A DNA stretch of 64,000 bases from Shinisaurus crocodilurus (taxonomy: Eukaryota > Chordata > Lepidosauria > Squamata > Shinisauridae), in contig CM037876.1 of the NCBI GenBank assembly GCA_021292165.1, positions 106,354,324-106,418,323 on the forward strand. Reading direction: 5' to 3'. The position numbers were made by a program, and so were the translations under genes. The notes beneath the pieces are model-generated. The model saw nothing but the letters and a program-made list of their open reading frames with translations, made no database searches and was not told the DNA's origin. Positions 1-9,479 of the stretch are shown here, in pieces (the first letter of the stretch is position 1; every line of letters starts with the position of its first letter).

Positions 1-470
1 AGAGGCTTCCCATTTTGGACCCACACAAGTGCATCTTTGTGCAAGTATGAGTAAACACTTTTTTTTTTAAATGTAGGAAAACATTTGCACAAATTTCTTG
101 CGCTAAAAAAAAAAGCAGGCGATGAACCAGTGACAGCCCCTCCAATGTGCCACTTGGCCACTTTGAAGGGCCTGTCGCTAGCTGTCAACTTGGAGATTGC
201 AAAAAGTGATATCCGAAAAAACAAAAAGTGTAAGGGGGGAAGCGCGGTGAACGCAAAAGGGCATGCGATCACGGCAGGAAGAGAATATAAGATGGGTCTT
301 GCCTTGGAGTTCCCTGGGATACCTGTGGGAGGTCCAAGGGGGAAGGAGTGGGACAACACACAGTGAGACAGATCGCCTGTTGGGCCCTCCATGGGTTTTT
401 TCACAAACAACCCACCCTGCATAGCATATTTGCAGGGTGGGTTGCTGTGATGTGCAAACCCGCCTAATGT
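1..470 (+). repeat. Family B hairpin-chain repeat, copy 1 (cut by window edge)
   Basis: Positions 230-465 match the conserved 3' module seen at 13790-14035, 38035-38282, 44580-44830, 49400-49650 and 63060-63325. Shared marks are a run resembling gatcacggcaggaagagaa, a ccctgggatacc box, and an ending with paired aacaaccca and gcagggtgggtt words that can fold. Positions 1-180 match 49160-49370 (the cttcccatttttgga region through gtgccacttggccac), so the copy extends left of the window. No coding potential is seen. Family classification is unknown to me; it behaves like a non-autonomous DNA repeat. Confidence 0.65.
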
Positions 471-679
471 ATATTCTTCCAAAGCTTGCCGTCATTTTCT
501 CCCCCCCCACTCTCTCCCCCCGCCCATGTCAAATGTTAAACTGTAAACTCCTCGGGGCAGGGCTCTGCATTTTTGCTTTTACTTTGTAAACTACCATGCA
601 CATTGATGGAGAGAGGATAGTGGAGACTAACTTATATCCTACTGATGCAACTGTAGTTGGATTGGGGCCAATGTGTAAA
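471..679. other. Spacer with old repeat-tail-like sequence
   Basis: C-rich stretch, then positions 540-610 resemble the tail of an old interspersed repeat (cctcggggcagggctctgc followed by ttactttgtaaactaccatgcacattgatgg split over two words). I cannot name the family. No gene is seen. Confidence 0.3.
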
Positions 680-729
680 GAAGAGAGAGAGAGAGAGAGA
701 AGGGACAGGGACAGAAGGGGGGGGGGGAG
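680..729. repeat. (GA)n microsatellite with G run
   Basis: GA dinucleotides at 682-702 followed by a purine tract and a 9-10 base G run near 718-728. Confidence 0.9.
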
Positions 730-824
730 ATTGCACGAATGCCACAAGAATCCAGATTCCAACAAGCAAATGGCACAGAGATGCTTTCCAGCAGCTGCAC
801 TTGCATTTCCCACATATTTCAAAG

Positions 825-974
825 ATTTCATAGATCACAGAGTTGGAATGAGCCTACAAGGCCATCGAGTCCAACCCCCTGCTCAATGCAGGAAACTAGC
901 GGAGGGGTCTCCCATCTAAGTAATAACCAGGCCTGACCCTGCTTAGCTTTCCACGCTCAGACAAGCTGAGCCAG
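825..974 (-). mobile_element. 5S rRNA-headed SINE with CR1 3' tail, copy 1
   Basis: Read on the minus strand, the first half follows 5S rRNA (gaagctaagcagggtc-like, then gcctggttattacttagatgggagacc), which includes the internal promoter region of 5S genes. The second half is the CR1 3' end (ctgcattgagcagggggttggactcgatggcc in pieces), ending with a tgatctatgaaat terminus instead of the CR1 attctatg repeat. The copy at 43681-43830 has the same structure and the same 150-bp length. SINE3-type elements with 5S heads are known in vertebrates. Mobilisation by CR1 is inferred from the shared tail. Confidence 0.85.
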
Positions 975-1739
975 CATAAGCCACAGCTATCCAGTTCTAA
1001 ACAGCTTCAAAATGACATGCAGTTCAGAAGCAATATACCAACATCACAATAAATTTAAAGTGTGTGTGGGCGAGGGAGTTGATTTTGTGATCATTTACAG
1101 AGCAATCCTATGGCCCCTAGACAGAGTTTTGAGGCTTATGGGCATCCCGATTGGATTGCACCCTTAGTAAGCTTTATAGTTAGACTTCAGTGTACTATTT
1201 TCATTACAGAATAATGTCTTTATCCTCTTTCTATCTTTAAATATAAGGAATTTCTGTGTTACGATATTTTCCCACGACCAGCCCAGAATGGCTTTGCTAT
1301 AAATTTTGTAATGTGACTGGGCACATTGTTGAAGGATATTGACCTTTGGGGGGGGGGGGGGAATAATAATACAAGTACTGTATATATGTGTCATGATGAA
1401 ATGCCAAAGCCTTGCCAAATCCCATGCAAATTCTTTGCTTTGCAATAAAAAAAACCAAACTCCACCCTCAAAACAAAGATCTTCCCCATTTTAAAGGTCT
1501 ATTATCAGATTATAGATTATTATCTTGATCTTAATGCAGGAATTGAGTCTAACTGAAGGAACAAATGCTATTGAAACTTGGGCATACCAATGAGAGCTCC
1601 CTTTTCAGGTGGTTCAGGTGTCCTTTAGAGTTACATTAGCAGATAGTAAAAGCAAAAGAGCATTTGCTGGAGCTACACAGCCATGTCTGGGTTTTGCTTG
1701 TTTTTTAATTGTGAATAATACTTGCTAATAATATGGACG
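975..1739. other. Non-genic stretch with one small MITE-like remnant
   Basis: No gene recognised. Positions 1098-1163 are bounded by TTA on both sides and start and end with cagagcaatcct and ggattgcaccc, resembling the Harbinger-like MITEs at 57739 and 59822. A G run lies at 1350-1363. Confidence 0.4.
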
Positions 1740-1741
1740 TA

Positions 1742-1995
1742 CAGTAATACCTTGGATTGCAAGTAACTTGGTTTGAGAGCGTTTTGCAAGACAAGCAAAT
1801 GTTTAAATATTTATTTAATTTTTTTTTTACTTGATATAAATACAAGTACTGTAGTACAAGTACTGTAGTACGGCTTAAATTAAAAATCTCTGTACAATTT
1901 TTTTTGGGGGGGGGGATTTCGTTTTGATATAAGAGTGTTTTGGATTACAAGCACGTTTCCGGAACGAATTATGCTCTCAATCCAAGGCATGACTG
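1742..1995 (+). mobile_element. Tc1/mariner-pogo-like MITE, copy 1
   Basis: TA dinucleotides flank the element at 1740-1741 and 1996-1997, as expected for Tc1/mariner target duplication. The left end cagtaataccttggattgc pairs with the right end (inverse cagtcatgccttggattg). Related copies are at 46485-46733 and 50175-50635. It carries no transposase ORF. The clade (mariner versus pogo/Tigger) is inferred from the terminal sequence style only. Confidence 0.75.
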
Positions 1996-1997
1996 TA

Positions 1998-2686
1998 TAT
2001 TATATCAGGTTATTTTTCCTCCGAATAGAAGTACTATTATTCAAACATTGTCTTTAAAATCTCACAATAGTAACAAAACAAACAAAAAAAAGACAGGGTG
2101 AATACAGATGTAACATTCTAAAGATGAAGACAAACATATATTCTAAAATGTGGTGGAAGCCGTTTGAACACACAGGCCCTGCAGAACCGAACTCCGCCCT
2201 TGATACTTGGACCCTGCTACTTAGCAGCTCGGTCAGAGCACTTACTATTTCACATGTTCCAGGGGGCTTAAGCCCTGGCAGTTGAAAGCAGGGCCTAACA
2301 CTGCTGGCATTTTAAACCATTCCGGGCAACTGAGTCCAGCTGCCATTTAAATTTCCCACAATGCCCTGAGATAGCCTTGCTCTGAGCCACTGTGAGAAAT
2401 TAAAATGGCTGCAAGAGCAGTGGCCTGGCAGTATTTGGGGTGTGGCCGCTGCCGGGTAAGCCTGCCAGGGCCCACTGATGGACGAGAGGGCCCACCAAAG
2501 GGCACTTTGTCTAAGGCGTCCTAGGACCTGGAGTGAGCACTGATTACTGGCATTTGGGGGGGTGTATAGTACCCTCCCTATATAAAACTGTACAGTTCAT
2601 ATAGGTCAGCAGGTAATTTCCTTGCTGTCATTTGCCAAATGGGGCTAAATTCCTTTCATTTCCACATTTTGTTAAACATACAGAAG
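1998..2686. other. Non-genic stretch, no feature recognised
   Basis: No open frame, splice-like pair or recognisable repeat end is supported. 2160-2540 is moderately GC-rich and could be part of an unnamed repeat. Confidence 0.3.
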
Positions 2687-2694
2687 CCTTATAG

Positions 2695-2829
2695 CTGCCT
2701 TCCCCAACCTGGTTCCTTCCAGATGTTTTGGACTACAACTCCCAGAATTCCTGACCATTAGCCATGTTGGGTGGGGTTGATGGGAATTGAAGTCCAAAAC
2801 ATCTGGAGGGCACCAGTTGGGGAAGGCTG
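2695..2829. mobile_element. hAT-type palindromic MITE
   Basis: A 135-bp near-palindrome. The left end ctgccttccccaacctgg pairs with the right end ccagttggggaaggctg, and the inner arms ttttggactacaactccca and gaattgaagtccaaaaca also pair. The 8-bp flanks ccttatag (2687-2694) and cttcatag (2830-2837) agree at 6 of 8 bases, which fits a decayed hAT target duplication. Relatives are at 20734-20873 and 39487-39602. Confidence 0.75.
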
Positions 2830-2837
2830 CTTCATAG

Positions 2838-3690
2838 TATCATTTTTTTGTGCACACCTTATCTGTCACATTGATTGATGGTTTTGGACGGAGATTCTCC
2901 TGCAGATTGAATCATTTTTGTGTGTGTAATATTGGTCTTCTCTGTTCAGTAAAGAAAATTGCAGAACAGAGTTATTCATAAAGTCCATATCTGAACAAGC
3001 TCATCTTCTTCCAGAGTACTCCAGCTGGAGCATAAGAAACAACTGCTAGTGATTTGTGAGCTGCTGGCTCTTGTTGTTTCTCCATTTACTGCCACAAAAT
3101 GCGCAAAATACTCTCATCCCCTGGACACAAGGACTCGGCCATCCCAGCATTCTAAGCCTCCAAGAATGGCTCTCCCAAAGCCTCTCCGGCCCTTCAGCCA
3201 AGCAGGCACTTAAAGCTAAATAAATGAGCATGGGCACTTTACAGTTGCAGTGAGTACCCAGCGGGAGGCAGAGCTTCTGAGGGCCCTGACCTGAGCTGAC
3301 TGGCCTACTTAAGCCCTATGTTGTTGCTAGTCTCTTCCTGGAACAACAGATGCTTTAATGAGGAACTGCCCCAGCCTGACTGCTCCTCAGAGTGCTCCCC
3401 GAGGCACTATTAGTCTCTGCCTGGCTGTGCTCTTGTTTATCTAGCCTAACTGCTGGTCAAGCATGACCTTTGCCTTGCCAGTTGTACGGTACTTTCCTTA
3501 TACCAGCCTCTCCTCAAGTGCCCAATTGACAGCCACTTCCCTCAGAGTCCATCCCTAGCCAGAACATCTAACACTGGTTGCACAAAAGAATTGTCTTCAG
3601 TGACCTCGTTCGGACAGAAAGGATATTTCTCTGTCTCCTGAATTCTGCAAGTGTGATCAAGGACTCCTACTGCACTTCCTTTCTCATCGA
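2838..3690. other. Non-genic stretch, no feature recognised
   Basis: No gene or classified repeat is supported here. Confidence 0.3.
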
Positions 3691-3691
3691 A

Positions 3692-3816
3692 TAGGGGTGG
3701 GCAACCACTAGAAACCCTCAGCCTGATTGCAAAAGCCCTCTGCGTGCAATCAGTTCGGACCTCTGGCAACGTCTGTCCCTTCCCTGGCAGTCAGCTGTGT
3801 AGGAAGGAAGGAAGGA

Positions 3817-3854
<38 letters not shown>

Positions 3855-4025
3855 TGGCGTGGCAGAAAGAGAGAAAAACGGAGGTGGCAGAAAAGGGTGA
3901 CCCCCACCTATTTTTGGCTCTGGCCCTGCCCACTGACAGCTTTGGCCCCTGTTCGCTACTGATGTATGACCAAGAGATTACCTGTGAGGTGATCTTGTGG
4001 GTAGAAAAAAGGTTGCCCACCCCTG
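3692..4025. mobile_element. hAT-type non-autonomous element with internal (GA)n
   Basis: Inverted ends taggggtgggcaacc and ggttgcccacccctg bound the element. The first base is changed from the usual C. Flanking 8-mers agree only weakly, so the copy is old or the end is off by a base. A GA microsatellite lies at 3820-3848 inside. Confidence 0.55.
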
Positions 4026-4033
4026 CATTAAAC

Positions 4034-4395
4034 CTTCAGGGGAGATCAAGTCTCAAGGTGTCACACTTCCCTTCACTATTCAGGGTTTTATAGAAAGTGA
4101 CAATTAGAAAGATTTTGTATTTCACTCCCTTCTACTTTAATTTAAGAATATCAACAGATTTGGAGCAACAGCCACCCCTAAAGCCCAAAACACTACCCAG
4201 CACTTTAAGCACTAGTTTAAACTGAAGTATTAAGGCCTACATCAATGTACTTCGATGAGACAAAAGCTATTTAAACCCAAGGATAATAATTTAGCTAAAT
4301 TATGAACAAGGCTGTTAGTCACATTGCTAGCCACAAATGTGTGGGTGCTTGTGAACCCTGGGTGTTTCCAACACACCAATATTTATTTATTTATT
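4034..4395. other. Flank upstream of the Vingi-like LINE
   Basis: No feature recognised. The sequence becomes LINE-like at about 4396, just after a short (attt)n stretch, so the 5' truncation point is probably there. Confidence 0.3.
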
Positions 4396-7080
4396 GGGCG
4401 TGGTGCTAGCACAATAGATTATGTCATGAGCTCCCGGAATTTGTTGGCTAGCGTGATGTATTTAAAAATCGACTCTCGTCAGGACAGCGACCACTTACCC
4501 ATTTCTTTAAAATTCAGTATTGGAAATACGGTCACGCACCTGGCAGATAAATTAAACCCAGATCTTGTGTTAGTTGAGGATCATAAAAGAATTAGATGGT
4601 CCCATAGGGTAGAAGAGCTTTACTCTAACTACTTAAGATCGGACAGGGCTGCCAAACTTTTCTACGAGATCAGCATAGCGAAGTTCCCCCGATCAGTTAT
4701 TTTAGCGTACCAGGATCTGGCGCTTGATTTACAACAGATACAAATAAAAACTAATTTTCGCCCCCTTAATCCAAACACCACAAATCATAATTCCAAATCC
4801 TGGTTCGATCAAGAATGCGTTGAGATAAAAAAGCAGCTCGTCATGCATTTTAAACAATACAAATTAAGCAAGGCCACGGCTATCCCCTCAACATTACATC
4901 TTAAGAAGCGACAATACAAGGAGTTAGTCAAGAAAAAAAAGAGAGAAGCACTAAACAAAGCATGGAAACAGTTGATCTGCGCAGCCAGAAATAATAATTC
5001 TTCACTCTTCTGGCATATTGTTGGTCGCAGCCTTCGGCCTCAAATTTCTAAGATGGCTAGTCTAGTTTTGCCTGAGGTCTGGGAAAATCATTTTCGAGCT
5101 CTCTATTCAGCAGGCCCAGACCCTTTAGTTATTTCAGATGCCGAACTGGCAAATATTCCCGCATGGCAACCAGTTTCAATATCTGAAATTAAAAAACTAG
5201 TCTCCTCATGTAAATCTGGAAAGGCCCCGGGGGCAGATTGCATTCCTATAGAAACAATTAAAAATAACATAGGTTGGTGGGCCCCAGTTTTGGCCTCACT
5301 TTTTACGTCAATAGACCAATCCGCACAAATTCCTTCAGATTGGGGTCTGGCAATTATTGTCCCAATTCATAAAAAGGGCTCAAAATGCGATCCATCAAAT
5401 TACCGCCCAATCAGCCTACTAAGTATAGTAAGCAAGCTTTATGCTAGACACCTGTTCTGGAAACTTTGGGAATGGATGGACCGGGAAAAAATACTAGTTG
5501 AAGAGCAAGCGGGGTTTAGGCCAGGTCACTCCACCTTCGACCAATGCTTGATCTTACATCACCTTATCAAGAAATACAGATCTAAACCCCATGGAGCTCT
5601 TTTTACTGCCTTTGTAGACTTCAAAGCTGCATTTGATAGTATTCCCAGGGATAGGCTGTGGGCAAAACTGGAGACCACTTCTATCGACCGCAGGCTTTTA
5701 ACACTCATCCGCATCCTCCATGAAAAAAACACTCTCAGAGTAAGATGCAACCCGCAGGGCCACCTATCATCCCCAATTCCATTAAACAGAGGGGTTAAAC
5801 AAGGCTGTATCTTGGCCCCCCTGTTATTTAATTTTTATATAAATTCCTTGGTCACCACTTTATCAGATGCTAGCTGCCATCCGCCAAAACTTGCAAACCG
5901 CCCGGTTCCCGCCCTACTATATGCAGATGATATAGTTATTTTATCATACACAGAAGTAGGCCTTAGGAGAGCCCTACGTGCTCTCTCAGCGTACTGCACC
6001 GAGGAGCAGCTTGTTATAAACTATAACAAGACCAAGATTCTGGTCTTTTCAGCAAGATTCACAAAGCATAACTGGAGGCTAAACGATCATATTATTGAAC
6101 AGGTCAAAATCTTTAAATACTTGGGTGTAGTCTTCCAAGTTTCTGGATCGTGGAGGGCTCAAATAGCACATTCTGCCGAGCACGCCCAAAGAACAGCTTC
6201 AGCCATTCTAAGATTCTTCTTCACGGAAGGTGGCTCCCACATACCATCCGTTATCAAAGTTTTTCAGGGAAAAGTCTTAGCCCAACTATTGTATGGCTCC
6301 CAAGTATGCATTTATAAAGACCCTCGCCCCTTGGAGGTAATTATGACAAAATTCTTACGCTCCATATTCGGCACTCCATATGGAACCCCTAACGCCTTAC
6401 TTAGATTAGAGGCGGGCCTAATCCCCATCAAAGCACGAGCCTGGATAAATATAATCAACTATTGGTTGAAATTAAACCTCAGCCCACAAGGACTATCCCC
6501 TCTGATATTGATAGATAAATTGAAGGGCGGATGGGTAGAATTGGTGGAGGAAAAACTGCAACAGTATGGGTTTTCTCCCCCAGTGCTCCTACAATTTGGA
6601 TATATAAAGGCCAAGGAAATAATTAGTGAACGTATTAAGGACGTTGCCTTGCAGGAGGACAGAGCTTGTGCAGCCAGTTACATGCCACCTCTGATTTACA
6701 CCAAGAATTGCGCCCCTGAGGATTATCTTAACGACCTGGTAATACCAACACATCGCAGGGCATTTACACTGGCGCGCTTTGATTCTTTACCATCAGCTCT
6801 TTTGGAGGGCAGATACCGAGGAACACCCTATCCCCAGCGAACCTGCCCATGCCAATCGAACGAGGTAGAAACAATTACCCATGTATTATTACACTGCAGT
6901 TACTACAAGGACATTCGTTCCTTTTACATTGCTTCAATTTTAAGAAATGCTCCAGGCAGATCAGATTCATTTTACGTCTCTCTCCTCCTATCGGGTTCAA
7001 GAAATGAGATAACTCAGAGAGTGGCAAGATTTTGTGCCCAGGCATGTAAGATTAGGAAACAGTCGATAAAACCATCTTAA
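4324..7080 (+). CDS. Endonuclease (C-terminal end) plus reverse transcriptase of Vingi-like LINE
   Basis: This 918-codon frame has no stop. It copies element RNA at a nicked target (target-primed reverse transcription). Residues 26-62 are the tail of an apurinic-type endonuclease with STIDYVM and SDHLPI (55-60). The RT core follows: IIVPIHKKG and NYRPISLLS, then AGFRPGHST, palm motif A FVDFKAAFD (about 430-438), GVKQGCILAP, and the catalytic YADD at 533-536. A Cys/His knuckle with C841, C843, H853, H857 and C858 sits near the C-terminus. The first codon at 4324 is TTG and the first 24 or so codons are probably flank, so the true start has been lost with the 5' end. The absence of any stop or frameshift over 2.7 kb indicates a young copy. 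RNase H is not seen. Confidence 0.85.
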   Translation: MLATNVWVLVNPGCFQHTNIYLFIGRGASTIDYVMSSRNLLASVMYLKIDSRQDSDHLPISLKFSIGNTVTHLADKLNPDLVLVEDHKRIRWSHRVEELYSNYLRSDRAAKLFYEISIAKFPRSVILAYQDLALDLQQIQIKTNFRPLNPNTTNHNSKSWFDQECVEIKKQLVMHFKQYKLSKATAIPSTLHLKKRQYKELVKKKKREALNKAWKQLICAARNNNSSLFWHIVGRSLRPQISKMASLVLPEVWENHFRALYSAGPDPLVISDAELANIPAWQPVSISEIKKLVSSCKSGKAPGADCIPIETIKNNIGWWAPVLASLFTSIDQSAQIPSDWGLAIIVPIHKKGSKCDPSNYRPISLLSIVSKLYARHLFWKLWEWMDREKILVEEQAGFRPGHSTFDQCLILHHLIKKYRSKPHGALFTAFVDFKAAFDSIPRDRLWAKLETTSIDRRLLTLIRILHEKNTLRVRCNPQGHLSSPIPLNRGVKQGCILAPLLFNFYINSLVTTLSDASCHPPKLANRPVPALLYADDIVILSYTEVGLRRALRALSAYCTEEQLVINYNKTKILVFSARFTKHNWRLNDHIIEQVKIFKYLGVVFQVSGSWRAQIAHSAEHAQRTASAILRFFFTEGGSHIPSVIKVFQGKVLAQLLYGSQVCIYKDPRPLEVIMTKFLRSIFGTPYGTPNALLRLEAGLIPIKARAWINIINYWLKLNLSPQGLSPLILIDKLKGGWVELVEEKLQQYGFSPPVLLQFGYIKAKEIISERIKDVALQEDRACAASYMPPLIYTKNCAPEDYLNDLVIPTHRRAFTLARFDSLPSALLEGRYRGTPYPQRTCPCQSNEVETITHVLLHCSYYKDIRSFYIASILRNAPGRSDSFYVSLLLSGSRNEITQRVARFCAQACKIRKQSIKPS

Positions 7081-7212
7081 AGACAAAACTAAATTATCTT
7101 AATATATTTGTTTTATCTTTACTCTTGTAAATAAATAACATGATGTATGTATGTATGTTTTTTACGTTTGGTCTATGACCGTAACTAAATAAACTGAACT
7201 ATTTATTTATTT
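4396..7212 (+). mobile_element. Vingi-like non-LTR retrotransposon, 5'-truncated
   Basis: The element starts within the C-terminal part of an endonuclease domain and runs through a complete reverse transcriptase and a Cys/His knuckle. A short 3' UTR follows (stop at 7078-7080) with a tgtatgtatgtatg tract, and the 3' end includes tctatgaccgtaactaaataa. A related end (tggtcaaagaccag on the reverse strand) closes the second copy at 55541. It abuts the CR1 3' end at about 7213. The clade is my inference from the RT motif style and the lack of an RNase H domain; other I-superclade LINEs are possible. Confidence 0.75.
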
Positions 7213-7985
7213 CATAGAATCATAGAATCATAGAAAAGTAGAGTTGGAAGGGGCCTACAAGGCCATCGAGTCCAACCCGCTGCTTAGTGCAGGAATCCAG
7301 GTCAAAGCATCCCTGACAGATGGCTGTCCAGCTGCACCTTGAATGCCTCCAGAGTGGGAGAGCCCACCACCTCCCTAGGTAGTTGGTTCCATTGTCTTAT
7401 TGCTCTGACAGTCAGGAAATTTTTCCTGATGTTTAGGTGGAATCTGGGTTCCTGTAACTTGAGCCCATTATTCAGTGTCCTGCAAACTGGGATGATCGAG
7501 AAGAGATCCTGGCCCTCCTCTGTGTGACATCCCTTCAAGTACTGGAAGAGTGCGATCATATCTCCCCTCAGTCTCCTCTTCTGAAGGCTAAACATGCCCA
7601 GTTCTTTCAGTCTCTCCTCATAGGGCCTTGTTTCCAGTCCCTTTATCATCCTTGTTGCCCTCCTCTGAACCCTCTCCAGTTTGTCTACGTCCTTCTTAAA
7701 GTGTGGTGCCCAGAACTGGACGCAGTACTCAAGATGAGGCCTAACCAGTGCTGAATAAAGGGGAATTGAAGCTATACTTCTATTAATGCAGCCCAAAATA
7801 GCATTTGCCTTCTTTGCAGCCACATCACATTGCTGGCTCATATTTAGTTTGTGATCTACCACAATTCCAAGATCCTTCTCACTTGTAGTATTGTTGAGCC
7901 AAGTGTTCCCCATTCTGTAACTCTGCATTTGGTTTCCTCTCCCTAGGTGCAGCACTTGGCATTTATCCCTATTAAATGAATCGCC
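7213..7985 (-). mobile_element. CR1 3' fragment, inverted
   Basis: The minus-strand frame (7302-8063) is the thumb and C-terminal part of CR1 ORF2, almost the same as residues 513-748 of the CR1 at 9619-11865. Shared stretches include FNRDKCQVLHLGRGNQMQS and LRGDMIALFQYLKGCHTEE. Six residues (KSWEVI in the other copy) are missing after RSIAS, an in-frame 18-bp deletion. The 3' end carries the CR1 tail and the catagaatcatagaatc repeat at 7213-7233. The 5' truncation at about 7985 falls in the tail of the L2 at 7988-8600. Confidence 0.9.
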
Positions 7986-7987
7986 CA

Positions 7988-8600
7988 TCTGGCCAGACAT
8001 CCGGCCACTCTGAGCAATGTACAATGCAATAAAATACAAGGGGACATACACACACATGCACACACAGTATCAAACACAATTAAAAACAGTACAAAACTTA
8101 AAATTCCTAACCCACCCCATATTCCCGCCTGAAAAGCCACGTTTTTAATGCCCAGCGGAAGGCCCGAAGCTAATCAAGGAAGGGGCATGGCGGAGGTCAC
8201 TGGGGAGAGAGTTCCATAAATTGGGGGCTGCCACAGAAAAGGCCCTCCTCCTAGTCCCCACCAGCCTGGTTTCTCTGGCTGATGGGGCAGGGAGAAAGCC
8301 ATCCGTGGCGGATCTTGTTGAGCGGCCTACTTGATGTTGCTGGAGGCGCTCCTTGAGATATACTGGACCGGAGCCGTACAGGGTTTTAAAGGTCAACGCC
8401 AGCACCTTGAATTTGGCTCGGCAAACAACTGGTAGCCAGTGCAACTCTTTGAGCATTGGAGTGATGTGATCACGCCGGCGGCAGCCTTTAACCAGGCGAG
8501 CTGCTGCATTCTGTACCAGCTGCAACTTCCGAACCGTCTTCCAGGGTAACAAAGTCTTTTCATAATACAAAGTCTTTTCATGTTTTCCCATCAACATCTC
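7988..8600 (-). mobile_element. L2-like LINE 3' end
   Basis: The minus-strand frame 8145-8597 encodes the typical L2 C-terminus: LQLVQNAAARLVKG, ITPMLKELHWLPV, RAKFKVLALTFKTLYG and RRAFSVAAPNLWNSLPSDL. The 3' UTR continues to about 7988, where a CR1 fragment has inserted or been joined. L2 encodes endonuclease and RT; only the last 150 residues or so remain. Confidence 0.85.
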
Positions 8601-8662
8601 GGTTAAAGCTGTTAAGAACAGACAGATTCCTCAAATATAATTCTTCAGCCTGTCATTGACTG

Positions 8663-9005
8663 GGTTCGCACAACTGGGGGAGGAAAAGAAGCCATGGTGG
8701 TTTCTTTTCCCCACCCCACGCATGCCAGTCACGCACCACCTCATTTCCATAACTACCCGTGCCATGCGCCGGTTGCCATGTCATCCGAACCTGGCCAGGG
8801 TGGTTTCCAAATCACCCTGGAACAAGGCATGGTTTGCCGGGTGGGTTGGAAGCAACCCCCGCCGCCCACCTCGCCAGGTTCAGATGACACAGTGGACTTT
8901 AACACACTGCAACCTGCGCACAGCACGAGTAATTATGGAAATGAGGTGGCACGCGGCCGGCACATGTGGGACAGGGGAAAGAAGCCAACGTGGGCACTTG
9001 GCCTC
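8663..9005. repeat. Family A foldback repeat, copy 1
   Basis: Inverted arms: gggaggaaaagaagccatgg, catgccagtcacgcacc and cctcatttccataactacc on the left reappear inverted on the right at about 8915-9005 (taattatggaaatgaggtgg, gcacatgtgggacaggggaaag). The centre holds further short palindromes such as caccctggaacaaggcatgg. It starts with gggttcgcacaa, a word shared with other family A copies (17163, 22815, 40940, 43250). No transposase frame is present. Confidence 0.7.
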
Positions 9006-9107
9006 CGTTAGCAATAACCTTATTGCACAGATGAAAGAATTCACTGCAAAGAGTACCTACATCAAATAATAATCATAACTGATGTAGAAGACAATCAGCT
9101 AGCTCAG

Positions 9108-9190
9108 TGTTCTCCAACCTTGGGTCCCCAGATGTTTTTGGCCTACAACTCCCAGCATGCCCCAGCCAGCTATGCTGTACAATGGATGTT
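9108..9190. mobile_element. hAT MITE, half copy
   Basis: cagtgttctccaaccttggg and tccccagatgttt match the left half of the 33750, 47219 and 49763 MITEs. The right arm is absent. Confidence 0.6.
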
Positions 9191-9479
9191 GCTATGTCTG
9201 GGTTTGTTTTCTTTTAAAAGGGTTAACTACCAGAGGTAACAACTAGACAGGAGCATGCTATGAGCAAAAATGGAAGTGACAAAGTAGGGAGTAGCTTGAC
9301 TCCTAGCTAAGGCAAGGTATCTCTTAGCTCTTCTTGAACACATGTATGATTGGGAGCCACTCTCACCCATCAAGCAGGCAACAGAGATGGCTTCTAATCA
9401 ATCCATATGAACTTATGGAAACCACGCACTAAGATCAAACGTTTTCCAATGAATGGAGATCTATGTCTTTTTCTAAACT
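9191..9479. other. Non-genic stretch, no feature recognised
   Basis: Nothing identifiable between the hAT arm and the CR1. Confidence 0.3.

Noticed and set aside
905..974. A 5S rRNA gene or pseudogene on the minus strand
   Set aside because: Only the central part of 5S is present and it is joined to a CR1 tail, with an equal-length second copy at 43681-43830; a SINE explains it better.
8656..9069. Two overlapping frames of 137 and 105 codons as a gene
   Set aside because: They are translations of the family A foldback arms.
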